Of a stretch of 64,000 bases of DNA, positions 28,669 to 37,294 are shown piece after piece. Source of the stretch: Paludibacterium sp. (GTDB taxonomy: Bacteria > Pseudomonadota > Gammaproteobacteria > Burkholderiales > Chromobacteriaceae). The notes under the pieces were generated by a model. That model did no database searches. It saw nothing but the letters and a program-made list of their open reading frames with translations, and was not told the origin of the DNA. A program made the translations under genes and the position numbers. The stretch's first letter is position 1; each line of letters starts with the position of its first letter. The DNA is taken from contig NZ_JAFAND010000058.1 in NCBI RefSeq assembly GCF_019232825.1, positions 1-64,000 on the forward strand. Direction: 5' to 3'.

Positions 28669-30120
28669 ATGTCCGCACACATCTCCAACACCCGCCCCGA
28701 GCACGATCAGGTGCTCAAGGATATCGCCCACTACGTGGCCAATGTCGCCATCGACTCCGCCGACGCCTGGAACACGGCGCGACTATGCCTGATGGACACG
28801 CTGGGCTGCGGTCTGGAAGCGTTGTCGTACCCCGCCTGCACCAAGCTGATGGGGCCGATCGTGCCCGGCACCGTGGTGCCGAACGGCGCGCGCGTCCCAG
28901 GCACCTCGTTCCAGCTCGACCCGGTGCAAGCCGCGTTCAACATCGGCGCCATGATCCGCTGGCTCGACTTCAACGACACCTGGCTCGCCGCCGAATGGGG
29001 CCACCCCTCCGACAATCTGGGCGGCATCCTGGCGACCGCCGACTGGATCAGCCGCGAGCGCCTCGCCCGCGGCGATGCGCCTTTGACCATGAGGGACGTG
29101 TTGGAAGCCATGATCAAAGCGCACGAGATCCAAGGCTGCCTGGCGCTGGAAAATGCCTTCAACAAGGTCGGTCTGGATCATGTGGTGCTGGTCAAGGCCG
29201 CCTCCGCCGCCGTATGCGCCAAACTGATGGGCGCGACCGAACGCGAAATCGCCGACGCGGTGTCGCAAGCCTTCGTCGATGGACAGAGCCTGCGCACCTA
29301 CCGTCACGCGCCCAACACCGGTTCGCGCAAATCGTGGGCCGCCGGCGACGCCACCAGCCGCGCGGTACGCTTGGCGCTGTTCACGCTCAAAGGCGAGATG
29401 GGGGTGCCCGGCGTGCTGACCGCGCCGGTATGGGGCTTCTACGACGTGCTGTTCAAGGGCAAACCGTTTGCCTTCCAGCGCCCTTACGGCAGCTATGTGA
29501 TGGAAAAAGTGTTGTTCAAGATCTCCTACCCGGCCGAATTCCACAGTCAAACCGCCGTTGAATGCGCGATGAGCCTCAATAAGCAGCTGCGCGAAATGGG
29601 CAAGACCGCCGCGGACATCCGCAAGGTCACCATCCGCACCCACGAGGCCTGCATCCGCATCATCGACAAACAGGGACCGCTGGCCAACCCGGCAGACCGT
29701 GACCACTGCATTCAGTACATGGTGGCGGTACCGCTGTTGTTCGGCCGGCTGACCGCCGCCGACTACGAAAACGACGTGGCCGCCGACGCGCGCATCGACC
29801 CGCTGCGCGCCAAGATCGTCTGCGTCGAGGATCCGCAATTCACCCGCGACTACCATGATCCGGACAAGCGCAGCATCGCCAATGCCCTCACCGTCGAACT
29901 CGACGACGGCAGCGTGCTGCCCGAGGTGGTCTGCGAATATCCGATCGGCCATCAGCGCCGGCGCGGTGACGGCATTCCGCTGCTGGAAGCCAAGTTCCGC
30001 GTCAATCTGGCCCGCCGCTTCCCGGAAAAGCAGCAACAGGCGATTTTCGATCTATGCAGCGACCCGGCAAGGCTTTTGGCCACCCCGGTGAATCGCTTCA
30101 CCGACCTTTGGGTTATCTAA
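28669..30120 (+). CDS. prpD: 2-methylcitrate dehydratase
   Basis: Dehydrates 2-methylcitrate to 2-methylaconitate. 483 residues of the MmgE/PrpD family, an iron-independent dehydratase. Conserved segments include [20 protein letters not shown] and [16 protein letters not shown]. Start ATG 28669, with AAGGA upstream and 13 bases after prpC. The presence of prpD, rather than the acnD-prpF pair used by many Betaproteobacteria, defines the E. coli-like version of the pathway; rehydration could be carried out by AcnB (37295-39886). Confidence 0.96.
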   Translation: MSAHISNTRPEHDQVLKDIAHYVANVAIDSADAWNTARLCLMDTLGCGLEALSYPACTKLMGPIVPGTVVPNGARVPGTSFQLDPVQAAFNIGAMIRWLDFNDTWLAAEWGHPSDNLGGILATADWISRERLARGDAPLTMRDVLEAMIKAHEIQGCLALENAFNKVGLDHVVLVKAASAAVCAKLMGATEREIADAVSQAFVDGQSLRTYRHAPNTGSRKSWAAGDATSRAVRLALFTLKGEMGVPGVLTAPVWGFYDVLFKGKPFAFQRPYGSYVMEKVLFKISYPAEFHSQTAVECAMSLNKQLREMGKTAADIRKVTIRTHEACIRIIDKQGPLANPADRDHCIQYMVAVPLLFGRLTAADYENDVAADARIDPLRAKIVCVEDPQFTRDYHDPDKRSIANALTVELDDGSVLPEVVCEYPIGHQRRRGDGIPLLEAKFRVNLARRFPEKQQQAIFDLCSDPARLLATPVNRFTDLWVI

Positions 30121-30186
30121 GCACCACGCCTGGGCCCGCTGACGGGCAAAACGGAACCTGCCGGAGGCCTGCGCCGCCGGCGGGAT

Positions 30187-30267
30187 TTTCTCCTGGATAA
30201 ACCGGTTAAAACACATGGCCGCGCGGCGTTATTCGCCTCGCGGCCATTGCCAACCATCCAGGAGAAA
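30187..30267 (+). promoter_or_regulatory. Inverted repeat and nested hairpin over the protease ribosome binding site
   Basis: TTTCTCCTGGAT (30187-30198) is perfectly complementary to ATCCAGGAGAAA (30256-30267), which contains the AGGAG ribosome binding site two to three bases before the ATG at 30270. The 57 bases between hold a second strong hairpin (30215-30247: nine pairs, one mismatch, four pairs, five-base loop). In RNA this could hide the binding site. It may also contain the prpD terminator. Confidence 0.6.
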
Positions 30268-30269
30268 CC

Positions 30270-31715
30270 ATGTTCAGACCCTTGCCGTTTTTCGTCGCGG
30301 CCGCCCTTCCCTTCGCGGCGGCCGTGCCGGTGCTTGCCTGCCAACAAACCGCCAGCGCCAAGATCGCCGGCACCGAACGCGTTTTGCGCTACTGCGTGAT
30401 CGATGGCATGGCCGTGCTTGGCGACATGCAGCTCGGCGAACACGCCATGATTCAATGGCAGGGCTTCATCCGCATGCCGGTCACGGATTGGCGGCGCGCA
30501 CAGGCGGATCAGCGGCGCAATGCCTCGGAACCCGGTGGGCGGCGCGGCAAGCGCCACATCGGCGCGAACGCCGTCGCCGGCTATGGCGCCAGCACTTGGC
30601 CGCGCAACACGCTGATGTTCGCCTTTGCGCCCTCGGCGACGGCGCGCACGCAAGCCGCGATCCGCGAAGCCATGCGGGACATCGAGCAGGACACCCATGT
30701 GCGCTTCAAGGAGCGCGATAAGGAAACGGACTATGTCGTCATCGAGACCCGCCCCGTCGATCCCAAGCGTCCCACCTTGTGCGGCGAGGCCACCGTCGGC
30801 CGGCTGGGCGGGCCGCAGACGCTATTTTTGGTGCAACGTCCGCCAAGTCAGCGAACATGCGAAACGCCCGGCGTGGCGCGCCACGAGCTACAACATGCGC
30901 TGGGATTCTTCCACGAGGATATCGACCGTGGACACCTCGGCCTGACGCGGCGGGAAATCGCCGCGATCAATGCCTACTACCCCGCCGGCGAAGCGTCCGG
31001 CCGCCGCATGCCGCGCCCGGAAACCGCCTGGAACGTGCCGCAGCTTGTCATCGACCAAGGCGGCCTCGGCCAAGCGCAACTTCGCCTCGGCCACCCGGCG
31101 CTCACATCCGACAAGATGGTCTGGCGCGACGAATATGGCAACGCCTTGCCATTTCGCACCATCATCGACCGCACCAACCGGCATCACTATACCTTGACGG
31201 TCAAACCGGGCAGCTTTCATGGGGTCGCCAAACTGTCGCTGACACTTGCCGACGCCGATGGACAAGCCGTTCAGGCGCCAGCCCTAACGCTCAGGGTCGC
31301 CCCCCGGCGCCAAACCAGCGCTCATCCGGCATCGCAGCCAGAGCGGCAGCTGGTGTCGCGCTATGGCGGTAACCGCTGCCTGCAGGCGCCGCCGGCACTC
31401 AGTGCCGACACCCGCCTCAAGGCCGCGTTTTGCCGGCCGGGCGAACCATTGCAGCAGTGGCGCGCGCTGCCGGCAGGCCTGATCGAAAGCACGGCGCACG
31501 CGGGGCATTGCCTAACGCCGTCTCCGCACAACGCCGGCGCCACCCTGTCGCCGTGCCAGCCGAATACGGCCGGACAGCACTGGCGGCTCGGCGGGAACGG
31601 CAACCTGATCAGCGGCGGGCCGGGCCAGCCGCATCTCTCGATCGATGGCGGCCTTGGCGTTCAGGCGCTTGCGCCGGTGCGCAACGCCACCTGGCAGCGC
31701 TGGGATTGGCGTTAG
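30270..31715 (+). CDS. Secreted astacin-like metalloprotease with C-terminal lectin-like domain
   Basis: A 481-residue exported protein. The signal peptide covers about 1-23; a propeptide-like stretch ends with RRGKRHIG (91-98). The catalytic domain begins near W110 and carries the complete astacin zinc motif HELQHALGFFHE (H205, E206, H209, H215). Directly after it comes LTRREIAAINAYYP, which normally closes the astacin domain. The roughly 60 residues that usually lie between, with the Met-turn (S-x-M-H-Y), are not there. A middle beta-rich region (about 255-345) and a C-terminal ricin-type trefoil-like domain (about 350-481, paired CLQ/CLT and QWR/HWR motifs) follow. Zinc binding is likely; peptidase activity is uncertain. 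The substrate is unknown. Confidence 0.75.
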   Translation: MFRPLPFFVAAALPFAAAVPVLACQQTASAKIAGTERVLRYCVIDGMAVLGDMQLGEHAMIQWQGFIRMPVTDWRRAQADQRRNASEPGGRRGKRHIGANAVAGYGASTWPRNTLMFAFAPSATARTQAAIREAMRDIEQDTHVRFKERDKETDYVVIETRPVDPKRPTLCGEATVGRLGGPQTLFLVQRPPSQRTCETPGVARHELQHALGFFHEDIDRGHLGLTRREIAAINAYYPAGEASGRRMPRPETAWNVPQLVIDQGGLGQAQLRLGHPALTSDKMVWRDEYGNALPFRTIIDRTNRHHYTLTVKPGSFHGVAKLSLTLADADGQAVQAPALTLRVAPRRQTSAHPASQPERQLVSRYGGNRCLQAPPALSADTRLKAAFCRPGEPLQQWRALPAGLIESTAHAGHCLTPSPHNAGATLSPCQPNTAGQHWRLGGNGNLISGGPGQPHLSIDGGLGVQALAPVRNATWQRWDWR

Positions 31716-31793
31716 CGGCGGCTTGCCAACGCGCGCGGGGCGCATGGCGGCGGCCGGACGTGCTACACTGTGCGCCTTTTACCCAGAAGCTAA

Positions 31794-33179
31794 GTGCCTG
31801 TGAATAAAACCGCTTTTTCCGCCCTCGCCCTGTCCGGCCCGATGCTCGCCAACCTGGAAAGCCTCGGCTATCAGTCGATGACGCCGATTCAGGCCGAGAG
31901 TCTGCCCGCCACGCTGGCCAACCGCGACCTGATCGCTCAGGCCAAGACCGGCAGCGGCAAAACCGCGGCCTTCGGCATCCCGCTGATGGAAAAGATCAAC
32001 CCGCGCTGGTTCGCCATCCAGGGCCTGGTGCTCTGTCCGACGCGCGAACTGGCCGAACAGGTCGCCAAGGAACTGCGGCGGCTGGCGCGTCACATCGACA
32101 ACATCAAAGTGCTCACGTTGTGCGGCGGCAGCCCCATGGGGCCGCAAATCGGCTCGCTGGAGCACGGCGCGCACGTCGTGGTCGGCACGCCGGGGCGGCT
32201 GCGCGATCACTTGGGCCGCGGCACGATCGACCTGTCGACCGTACACACGCTCGTGCTCGATGAAGCCGACCGCATGGTCGACATGGGTTTTTTCGAGGAT
32301 ATCGCCGGCATCGTCAGCGCCTGCCCGAAAAAGCGCCAGACCCTGCTGTTTTCCGCTACCTACCCGGATAACATCCGCAAATTGTCCGCGCCGTTCCTGC
32401 GCGCCCCGCTGGAAGTCAAAGTCGAGTCGCTGCATGCGGCAAGCCAAATCGAGCAGCGCTTCTACAAAATCGACGCCGGCGCACGCAACGACACCGTGGC
32501 CAAGGCATTGCTGCATTTCCGCCCGACCTCGACGCTGGCGTTCTGCAACACCAAGATTCACTGCAGGGAGCTGGCCGCCGCGCTGACCGATCAGGGCTTC
32601 GCCGCGCTGGCGCTTTATGGCGAACTGGAGCAGCGCGAGCGCGACGAGATCCTGCTGCGCTTCGTCAACCGCAGCGTCTCGGTGCTGGTGGCAACGGACG
32701 TGGCGGCGCGCGGGCTGGATATCCAAGCGCTCGACATGGTGATCAACGTCGACGTCGCGCGCGACGCCGAGGTGCATGTCCACCGCATCGGCCGGACCGG
32801 GCGCGGCGACCAGCAGGGTATCGCACTCACGCTCGCGGCCGCGGCGGATCAGCGCTGGGTCGACGAAATCGCGCGTTATCAGCAGGCGCCGGCGGTATGG
32901 CACGACAGCGCGACGTTGACGGCCAAAGGCGCGGGGCGGCTCACGCCGCCGATGGTGACCGTTTGCATCGCCGCCGGCAAAAAAGAAAAGCTGCGTCCGG
33001 GCGACATCCTCGGGGCGCTCACAGGCGATGGCGGGCTCGACGGACAGACGATCGGCAAAATCCAGATCGGGGAATTCACGAGCTATGTCGCACTACAGCG
33101 CGACGTTGCGGAGAAACACTTCAGCCGGTTGACCGCGTGCCCCATCAAGGGCAAGGCGCGCAAGATGCGTCTGATGTAA
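31794..33179 (+). CDS. dbpA: DEAD-box RNA helicase DbpA
   Basis: A 461-residue ribosome-assembly helicase; family members recognise helix 92 of 23S rRNA. Helicase motifs are AKTGSGKTAA, PTRELAEQV, VLDEADRMVDMGFF (DEAD), SATYP and HRIGRTGRG. The C-terminal RNA-binding domain ends with KLRPGDILGALTGDGGL and IGKIQIGEF, typical of DbpA rather than other DEAD proteins. The start is GTG, either at 31794 or at 31800; no strong ribosome binding site is seen. A TACACT at 31764-31769 could be a -10. Confidence 0.93.
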   Translation: MPVNKTAFSALALSGPMLANLESLGYQSMTPIQAESLPATLANRDLIAQAKTGSGKTAAFGIPLMEKINPRWFAIQGLVLCPTRELAEQVAKELRRLARHIDNIKVLTLCGGSPMGPQIGSLEHGAHVVVGTPGRLRDHLGRGTIDLSTVHTLVLDEADRMVDMGFFEDIAGIVSACPKKRQTLLFSATYPDNIRKLSAPFLRAPLEVKVESLHAASQIEQRFYKIDAGARNDTVAKALLHFRPTSTLAFCNTKIHCRELAAALTDQGFAALALYGELEQRERDEILLRFVNRSVSVLVATDVAARGLDIQALDMVINVDVARDAEVHVHRIGRTGRGDQQGIALTLAAAADQRWVDEIARYQQAPAVWHDSATLTAKGAGRLTPPMVTVCIAAGKKEKLRPGDILGALTGDGGLDGQTIGKIQIGEFTSYVALQRDVAEKHFSRLTACPIKGKARKMRLM

Positions 33180-33203
33180 CTTACGGCCGTTGCGGTATGC
33201 TAC

Positions 33204-33228
33204 AAGCCTAAATAATATTTTTAGGTTT
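33204..33228 (+). promoter_or_regulatory. AU-rich hairpin over the acetyltransferase ribosome binding site
   Basis: AAGCCTAAA (33204-33212) pairs with TTTAGGTTT (33220-33228), eight Watson-Crick pairs and one G-U, around a seven-base AT loop. The second arm contains the only ribosome binding site candidate (TTAGG) and ends one base before ATG 33230. The weak, temperature-sensitive stem could modulate translation. Confidence 0.45.
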
Positions 33229-33229
33229 G

Positions 33230-33673
33230 ATGATGGCCATCATTTTCGACACCCGCCCCGAACGGCTCGACCGCGATGCGATCTATCGTTATCTCAGCCA
33301 GGAATCCTACTGGGCGCGCGGCTTGCCGCGCGCCGTCTTCGACCGCTCGTTGGCAGGCTCGCTCTGCTTCGGCGGCTACGACGAAACCGGCGCGCTCGTG
33401 GCCTTTGCCCGCGTCATCACCGACCGCGCCACCTTCGGCTATCTGGCCGATGTATTCGTCTTGCCCGGCTGGCGTGGTCAAGGCATCAGCAAGGCGCTGA
33501 TGCGCTACATTCTCGATTACCCGGAATTGCAAAATTTGCGCCGCTTCATGCTCGCCACTGCGGACGCCCACGGCCTGTACGCGGGTTATGGCTTCACCCC
33601 GCTGTCCAAACCGGAACGGCTGATGGAGCGGCTGGACCAAGACGTCTACCGGCGCATGACGGCCAGCGAATGA
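33230..33673 (+). CDS. GNAT family N-acetyltransferase
   Basis: A 147-residue acetyl-CoA-dependent acetyltransferase. The acetyl-CoA-binding motif is VLPGWRGQGISKALM, followed by RRFMLATADAHGLYAGYGFTPL, the usual motif B. The start is ATG 33230 or the next ATG at 33233; a TTG just before is unlikely. It resembles the small YjdJ/ElaA-like acetyltransferases with unknown substrates. It follows dbpA by 50 bases and converges with the TPR gene. Confidence 0.85.
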   Translation: MMAIIFDTRPERLDRDAIYRYLSQESYWARGLPRAVFDRSLAGSLCFGGYDETGALVAFARVITDRATFGYLADVFVLPGWRGQGISKALMRYILDYPELQNLRRFMLATADAHGLYAGYGFTPLSKPERLMERLDQDVYRRMTASE

Positions 33674-33749
33674 GCGTTTAGGGCCTGTCTGCAAACCTTA
33701 GTCATTCTAAGGCCAAGCCGCCCAACGACGCAGATGGCCGTTTACCAGG

Positions 33750-34073
33750 TCAGCCCTTCGGGGCCGGTATCAGCCGGCGCAGGAAGACCGCCATTTCCTT
33801 CTGCGCCTGAATATCGCCGTGCGCCGCCGCGACGGCGATACCCTGGCGGTAGGCATCGGCCGCGGCGGCCGACTCGCCGGCGGCCGTCAACACCTTTCCC
33901 AGCAGTTTCCACGCGGCGGTGTAATCCGCCTGCCACGCCAGCGCCTGGCGCAGGTGACGTTCCGCCTCCGCCAGCCGTGCCGCCTTCACGCATTCGCCGG
34001 CAACGGCAAAGCGCAACAGCGCGTTATCACGCGGCCCGTCGACCATCTTCAACAATGCGTCGAGTTGCGGCAT
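33750..34073 (-). CDS. TPR repeat protein
   Basis: A 107-residue cytoplasmic protein of about two to three tetratricopeptide repeats (for example AEAERHLRQALAWQADYTAAWKLLG and the following helix pair). The start is ATG 34073; the GGAGG ribosome binding site lies within the last codons of ftsK, and the gene begins three bases after the ftsK stop, so it is cotranscribed. It probably mediates protein-protein contacts; the partner is unknown. Confidence 0.8.
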   Translation of the reverse strand: MPQLDALLKMVDGPRDNALLRFAVAGECVKAARLAEAERHLRQALAWQADYTAAWKLLGKVLTAAGESAAAADAYRQGIAVAAAHGDIQAQKEMAVFLRRLIPAPKG

Positions 34074-34076
34074 GGC

Positions 34077-36749
34077 TCAGCCTCCATTCGAACGATCCGG
34101 CACCAGCACGGTGCGATTGCCATTGCTTTCCATGCCGCTGACCAAACCCGCCGCTTCCATTTCCTCGATCAGCCGCGCCGCGCGGTTATAACCGATGCGC
34201 AAATGGCGCTGCACCGACGAAATCGACGCTTTCCGGGTACGCAGCACGATTTCCACCGCCTCGTCGTATAACGGGTCGGACTCGGCGGCGGCGCGCTCGC
34301 TACCGCCCGCCGCGTTTTCTTCCAACTCCGCCTCGCCGGTCAACAGTCCCTCGACGTAATCCGGCTCGCCGAACGACTTGAGCGTTTCCACCACCGCGTG
34401 CACCTCGTCGTCGGTAACGAACGCGCCGTGAATGCGCTGCGGATAACCGCTGCCCGGCGGCAGGTACAGCATGTCGCCCTGCCCCAGCAACGCCTCGGCG
34501 CCCATCTGATCCAGAATCGTGCGGCTATCGACCTTGCTCGACACTTGGAAAGCGATACGCGTCGGGATGTTCGCCTTGATCAGACCGGTGATCACATCCA
34601 CCGACGGCCGCTGGGTCGCCAAGATCAGATGGATGCCGGCGGCGCGCGCCTTTTGCGCCAGACGGGCAATCAACTCCTCGATCTTCTTGCCGGCCACCAT
34701 CATCAGGTCGGCGAATTCGTCGACCACCACCACGATGCACGGCAGCGTTTCCAACGGCTCTGGCGTCTCTGGCGTGAGCGTGAACGGATTGGTCAAAGGC
34801 ATGCCGGCGGCGCGTGCCGCCCCCACCTTCTCGTTGAAACCCGCCAGGTTGCGCACGCCAAGCGCGCTCATCAAGCGGTAGCGCTTTTCCATCTCGCCGA
34901 CACACCAGTTAAGCGCGTTTGCCGCAAGCTTCATATCGGTAACCACCGGCGCGAGCAGATGAGGAATGTCGTTATAGACCGACAACTCCAGCATCTTCGG
35001 GTCGATCATGATGAAGCGCACGTCCTGCGGCGTGAACTTGTAGAGCAGCGACAGAATCATGGCATTGACGCCGACCGACTTGCCCGAACCGGTGGTGCCG
35101 GCAACCAAGAGATGCGGCGCACGCGCCAAATCCATGACCACCGGCTCCCCGGTAATGTCTTTACCCAACGCCAGCGTCAACCGGACAGAGGAATCGGTGA
35201 AGGCGTCGGATGACACAATCTCTGACAGGCGGATCATCTGCCGTACGGGATTGGGCAGCTCCAGCCCCATGCACGTTTTGCCGGGGATCGTCTCCACCAC
35301 CCGGATCGACGCCAGCCCCAAGGCGCGCGCCAGATCTTTGACCAGATTCACCACTTGGCTGCCGCGCACGCCGACTGCCGGCTCGACCTCGAAACGCGTG
35401 ATCACCGGCCCCGCGTAAGCGTCCACCACACTGACCTTGACCTTGAACTCGGCCAATTTTTCTTCAATGACGATACCGCGCTCGATCAGCGCGTCCTCGT
35501 CCTCGCGCACCTGCTGCGCCTCCGCCGGCCGCAGCAAGGCAAGGCTCGGCAAATCGCTTGGCGACCAGTCGCGCAAGACGGATTGCGGTTTCGGCTGTGG
35601 TTGTGGCGCCGCCGCGGGCGGCGCGATGACCTCCGGTTCGGCGGCGAACGGCGGTGGCGCCTCGCGTACGATCTCGGGCCGCTCCTCGATCGACGTCCAG
35701 ATCAGCTTGGCCGCCTCATCGGCGGTGAAGGGCGACCGCACGTCGGACGCCGTCGCCTCTTCCGACTCGCGTGGCATCGGCATCGCCGCAGCAGGCGCTA
35801 CAGGCACGGATTGGGGTGCGCGCATGGCCGGCTGAATGTCGGGAATAACCGGCCGCGTAACGGGCTCCGGCGCAACGGAGAACGTCCGCGTCGACACGGC
35901 GGGATGGATTTCCAGGGCAGCCGGGCGAGGCGGCGCGGCGCGGGGGACGCTTGCCGGCGGCACGAACGCGTCCTCTGCCTCTGCCACCGGCGGCTCGGCA
36001 CTGGGCGCAGGGACAAAACTCGCTGAGCGGCGAATATCGGCGGGTTGACGCAACAACGGCGAGACGGGCACGTTCTCGGCGACAGCCGGCGACGTGTCGC
36101 CGCCGGCGCGGCCACGGTCGCGCCAGCGCTGACCATGGATCTGCCGCAAACTCTCGCGCACTTCATCGGCGTCGATCACCGGCAGGATGCGCTCGGCGTT
36201 GAGCGCCTCGCCGCCATCGCGCCAGCGCGCGCCAATAGACGACAGGTTCTGCTCCACTTCGGCCGCCCCGATGACCGGCAGCACGCGTTCGCTGCCCGTG
36301 GTGTCGCCGCCGTCACGCAGACGCGAGCCTATCGACTGTAAATTCTGTTCCACTTCCGCCGGCCCGATTACCGGCAACGGGGCCGTCGGCGCCGGCTTCG
36401 CCACCGGCGTTCTGAGCCGGCCCATCACATTGCTGCGCAGCGTGCGCTGATCGAGCACCGGGAGATCGACCGGCACGGCATCAACCGGTGGGGACGCCGC
36501 GAGGACGGCATCGACCGGTTCGGCCCAACGCCCGACAGGCAGAGGCGCATCGACCACGGCCTTCGTATCGGGCTCGGCTTCCGGTTCGGCCCGAGACAAC
36601 CACGCGTCCTCACCGCCGCGCGCGGGATCGGGATCCAGCCACCAGCCCACAGTCCGCCGCCACAGAGGCACCAGCCGCCCGGTCAAACCCAGCCACACCA
36701 TTGCACCGATCACTACCGACAGAACAAGCCAAGACACACGAACACCCAC
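34077..36749 (-). CDS. ftsK: FtsK/SpoIIIE-type DNA translocase with a single N-terminal membrane segment
   Basis: An 890-residue motor that pumps DNA at the division septum. The Walker A site is [13 protein letters not shown], Walker B is [15 protein letters not shown], and a C-terminal winged-helix gamma domain (about 820-885, with [24 protein letters not shown]) would read KOPS sequences. The N terminus has one membrane segment (about 5-23) instead of four, followed by a 400-residue proline/alanine-rich linker that includes the 32-residue repeats. It may be the second FtsK paralogue that many Betaproteobacteria carry. The start is a GTG at 36749; another GTG four codons later is possible. 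No clear ribosome binding site is seen. Confidence 0.92.
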   Translation of the reverse strand: MGVRVSWLVLSVVIGAMVWLGLTGRLVPLWRRTVGWWLDPDPARGGEDAWLSRAEPEAEPDTKAVVDAPLPVGRWAEPVDAVLAASPPVDAVPVDLPVLDQRTLRSNVMGRLRTPVAKPAPTAPLPVIGPAEVEQNLQSIGSRLRDGGDTTGSERVLPVIGAAEVEQNLSSIGARWRDGGEALNAERILPVIDADEVRESLRQIHGQRWRDRGRAGGDTSPAVAENVPVSPLLRQPADIRRSASFVPAPSAEPPVAEAEDAFVPPASVPRAAPPRPAALEIHPAVSTRTFSVAPEPVTRPVIPDIQPAMRAPQSVPVAPAAAMPMPRESEEATASDVRSPFTADEAAKLIWTSIEERPEIVREAPPPFAAEPEVIAPPAAAPQPQPKPQSVLRDWSPSDLPSLALLRPAEAQQVREDEDALIERGIVIEEKLAEFKVKVSVVDAYAGPVITRFEVEPAVGVRGSQVVNLVKDLARALGLASIRVVETIPGKTCMGLELPNPVRQMIRLSEIVSSDAFTDSSVRLTLALGKDITGEPVVMDLARAPHLLVAGTTGSGKSVGVNAMILSLLYKFTPQDVRFIMIDPKMLELSVYNDIPHLLAPVVTDMKLAANALNWCVGEMEKRYRLMSALGVRNLAGFNEKVGAARAAGMPLTNPFTLTPETPEPLETLPCIVVVVDEFADLMMVAGKKIEELIARLAQKARAAGIHLILATQRPSVDVITGLIKANIPTRIAFQVSSKVDSRTILDQMGAEALLGQGDMLYLPPGSGYPQRIHGAFVTDDEVHAVVETLKSFGEPDYVEGLLTGEAELEENAAGGSERAAAESDPLYDEAVEIVLRTRKASISSVQRHLRIGYNRAARLIEEMEAAGLVSGMESNGNRTVLVPDRSNGG
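36108..36377 (-). repeat. 32-residue coding repeats in the FtsK linker
   Basis: Residues 125-156 and 157-188 of FtsK are near-identical units (LPVIG-x-AEVEQNL-x-SIG-x-R-x-RDGG). A third diverged copy starts at 189 ([25 protein letters not shown]), and a remnant near 96 begins LPVLDQRTL. The period is 96 bases. Confidence 0.85.
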
Positions 36750-36762
36750 GAATCGAAGAGAG

Positions 36763-36785
36763 AAAAAAACGGGCCACGCGAGCCC
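36763..36785 (-). terminator. Terminator-like hairpin just upstream of ftsK
   Basis: On the minus strand GGGC (36785-36782) pairs with GCCC (36774-36771), extendable by wobble pairs, followed by seven T (36769-36763). It ends 14 bases before the ftsK start. An alternative pairing of the upstream GAGCC with GGCTC would compete with it, as in an attenuator. The stem is short, so the call is tentative. Confidence 0.35.
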
Positions 36786-37252
36786 ACCGCAGACCCATTC
36801 GGCTCAATAGATGCAAATTGTACCGTTTTTTCTTAATCAAGCGGGCGCCCCGCGCTGCGCAAGGCCTTTGCGGCGCAAACAAAAAGGAATCGTTTTCACT
36901 CAAACCCTGCCGACAAGCGTACCGCAAGTCAAATTACGCCTCGCCGATCACCTCACCGACAAGCACTTCTTCATCATCGGTAAGATTAAGCTTGAATCGC
37001 CGCCGCCCCCTACTCCCTGGGATAACAAGGCGATATAGTTTGAATGTAATCGATTACAAGCACACTCACCCACAGAAGGTAAACCAATGGCAACGATCCT
37101 CATCGCATCCGCAACCGATCCGCCATGACCGCGTATTCGAGGTCCTCCGCGTCAGGCATGGCAGGCTGAGGTCGCCATCAACCGCCATGACTCGTTCCCC
37201 CGCCCCTCCTCCCCATGTCCACCCCCGGCGGGGAACGAGCCAGGCGCAAACA
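36786..37252. other. Intergenic region between ftsK and acnB
   Basis: No convincing gene. Besides the orphan operator, it contains an AT-rich segment with a minus-strand TACAAT near 36818-36823 that could be an ftsK -10, and a long GC-rich inverted repeat (37191-37203 with 37227-37239, one bulged base) next to the acnB terminator. Confidence 0.5.
37034..37087 (+). promoter_or_regulatory. Orphan promoter with LacI-type operator
   Basis: A -10-like TATAGT (37034-37039) is followed by the perfect 14-base palindrome TGTAATCGATTACA (37045-37058), which fits the LacI-family pattern TGNAANCGNTTNCA. A ribosome binding site (AAGGT) and an ATG at 37087 follow. The frame opens with MATILIASATDPP and stops after 13 codons. 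It looks like the control region and first codons of a gene whose body has been lost. Confidence 0.5.
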
Positions 37253-37274
37253 AAGGCGGGGTTTCCCCCGCCTT
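37253..37274 (-). terminator. Intrinsic terminator of acnB
   Basis: A 9-bp GC-rich stem (AAGGCGGGG with CCCCGCCTT, loop of four) is followed on the minus strand by TGTTTG. It lies about 20 bases after the acnB stop. Confidence 0.7.
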
Positions 37275-37294
37275 CGTCATTACCGCCGTGCAGC

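Noticed and set aside
33696-33712. Short palindrome CCTTAG/CTAAGG between converging genes
   Set aside because: Only six base pairs and no T tract; too weak to call a terminator.
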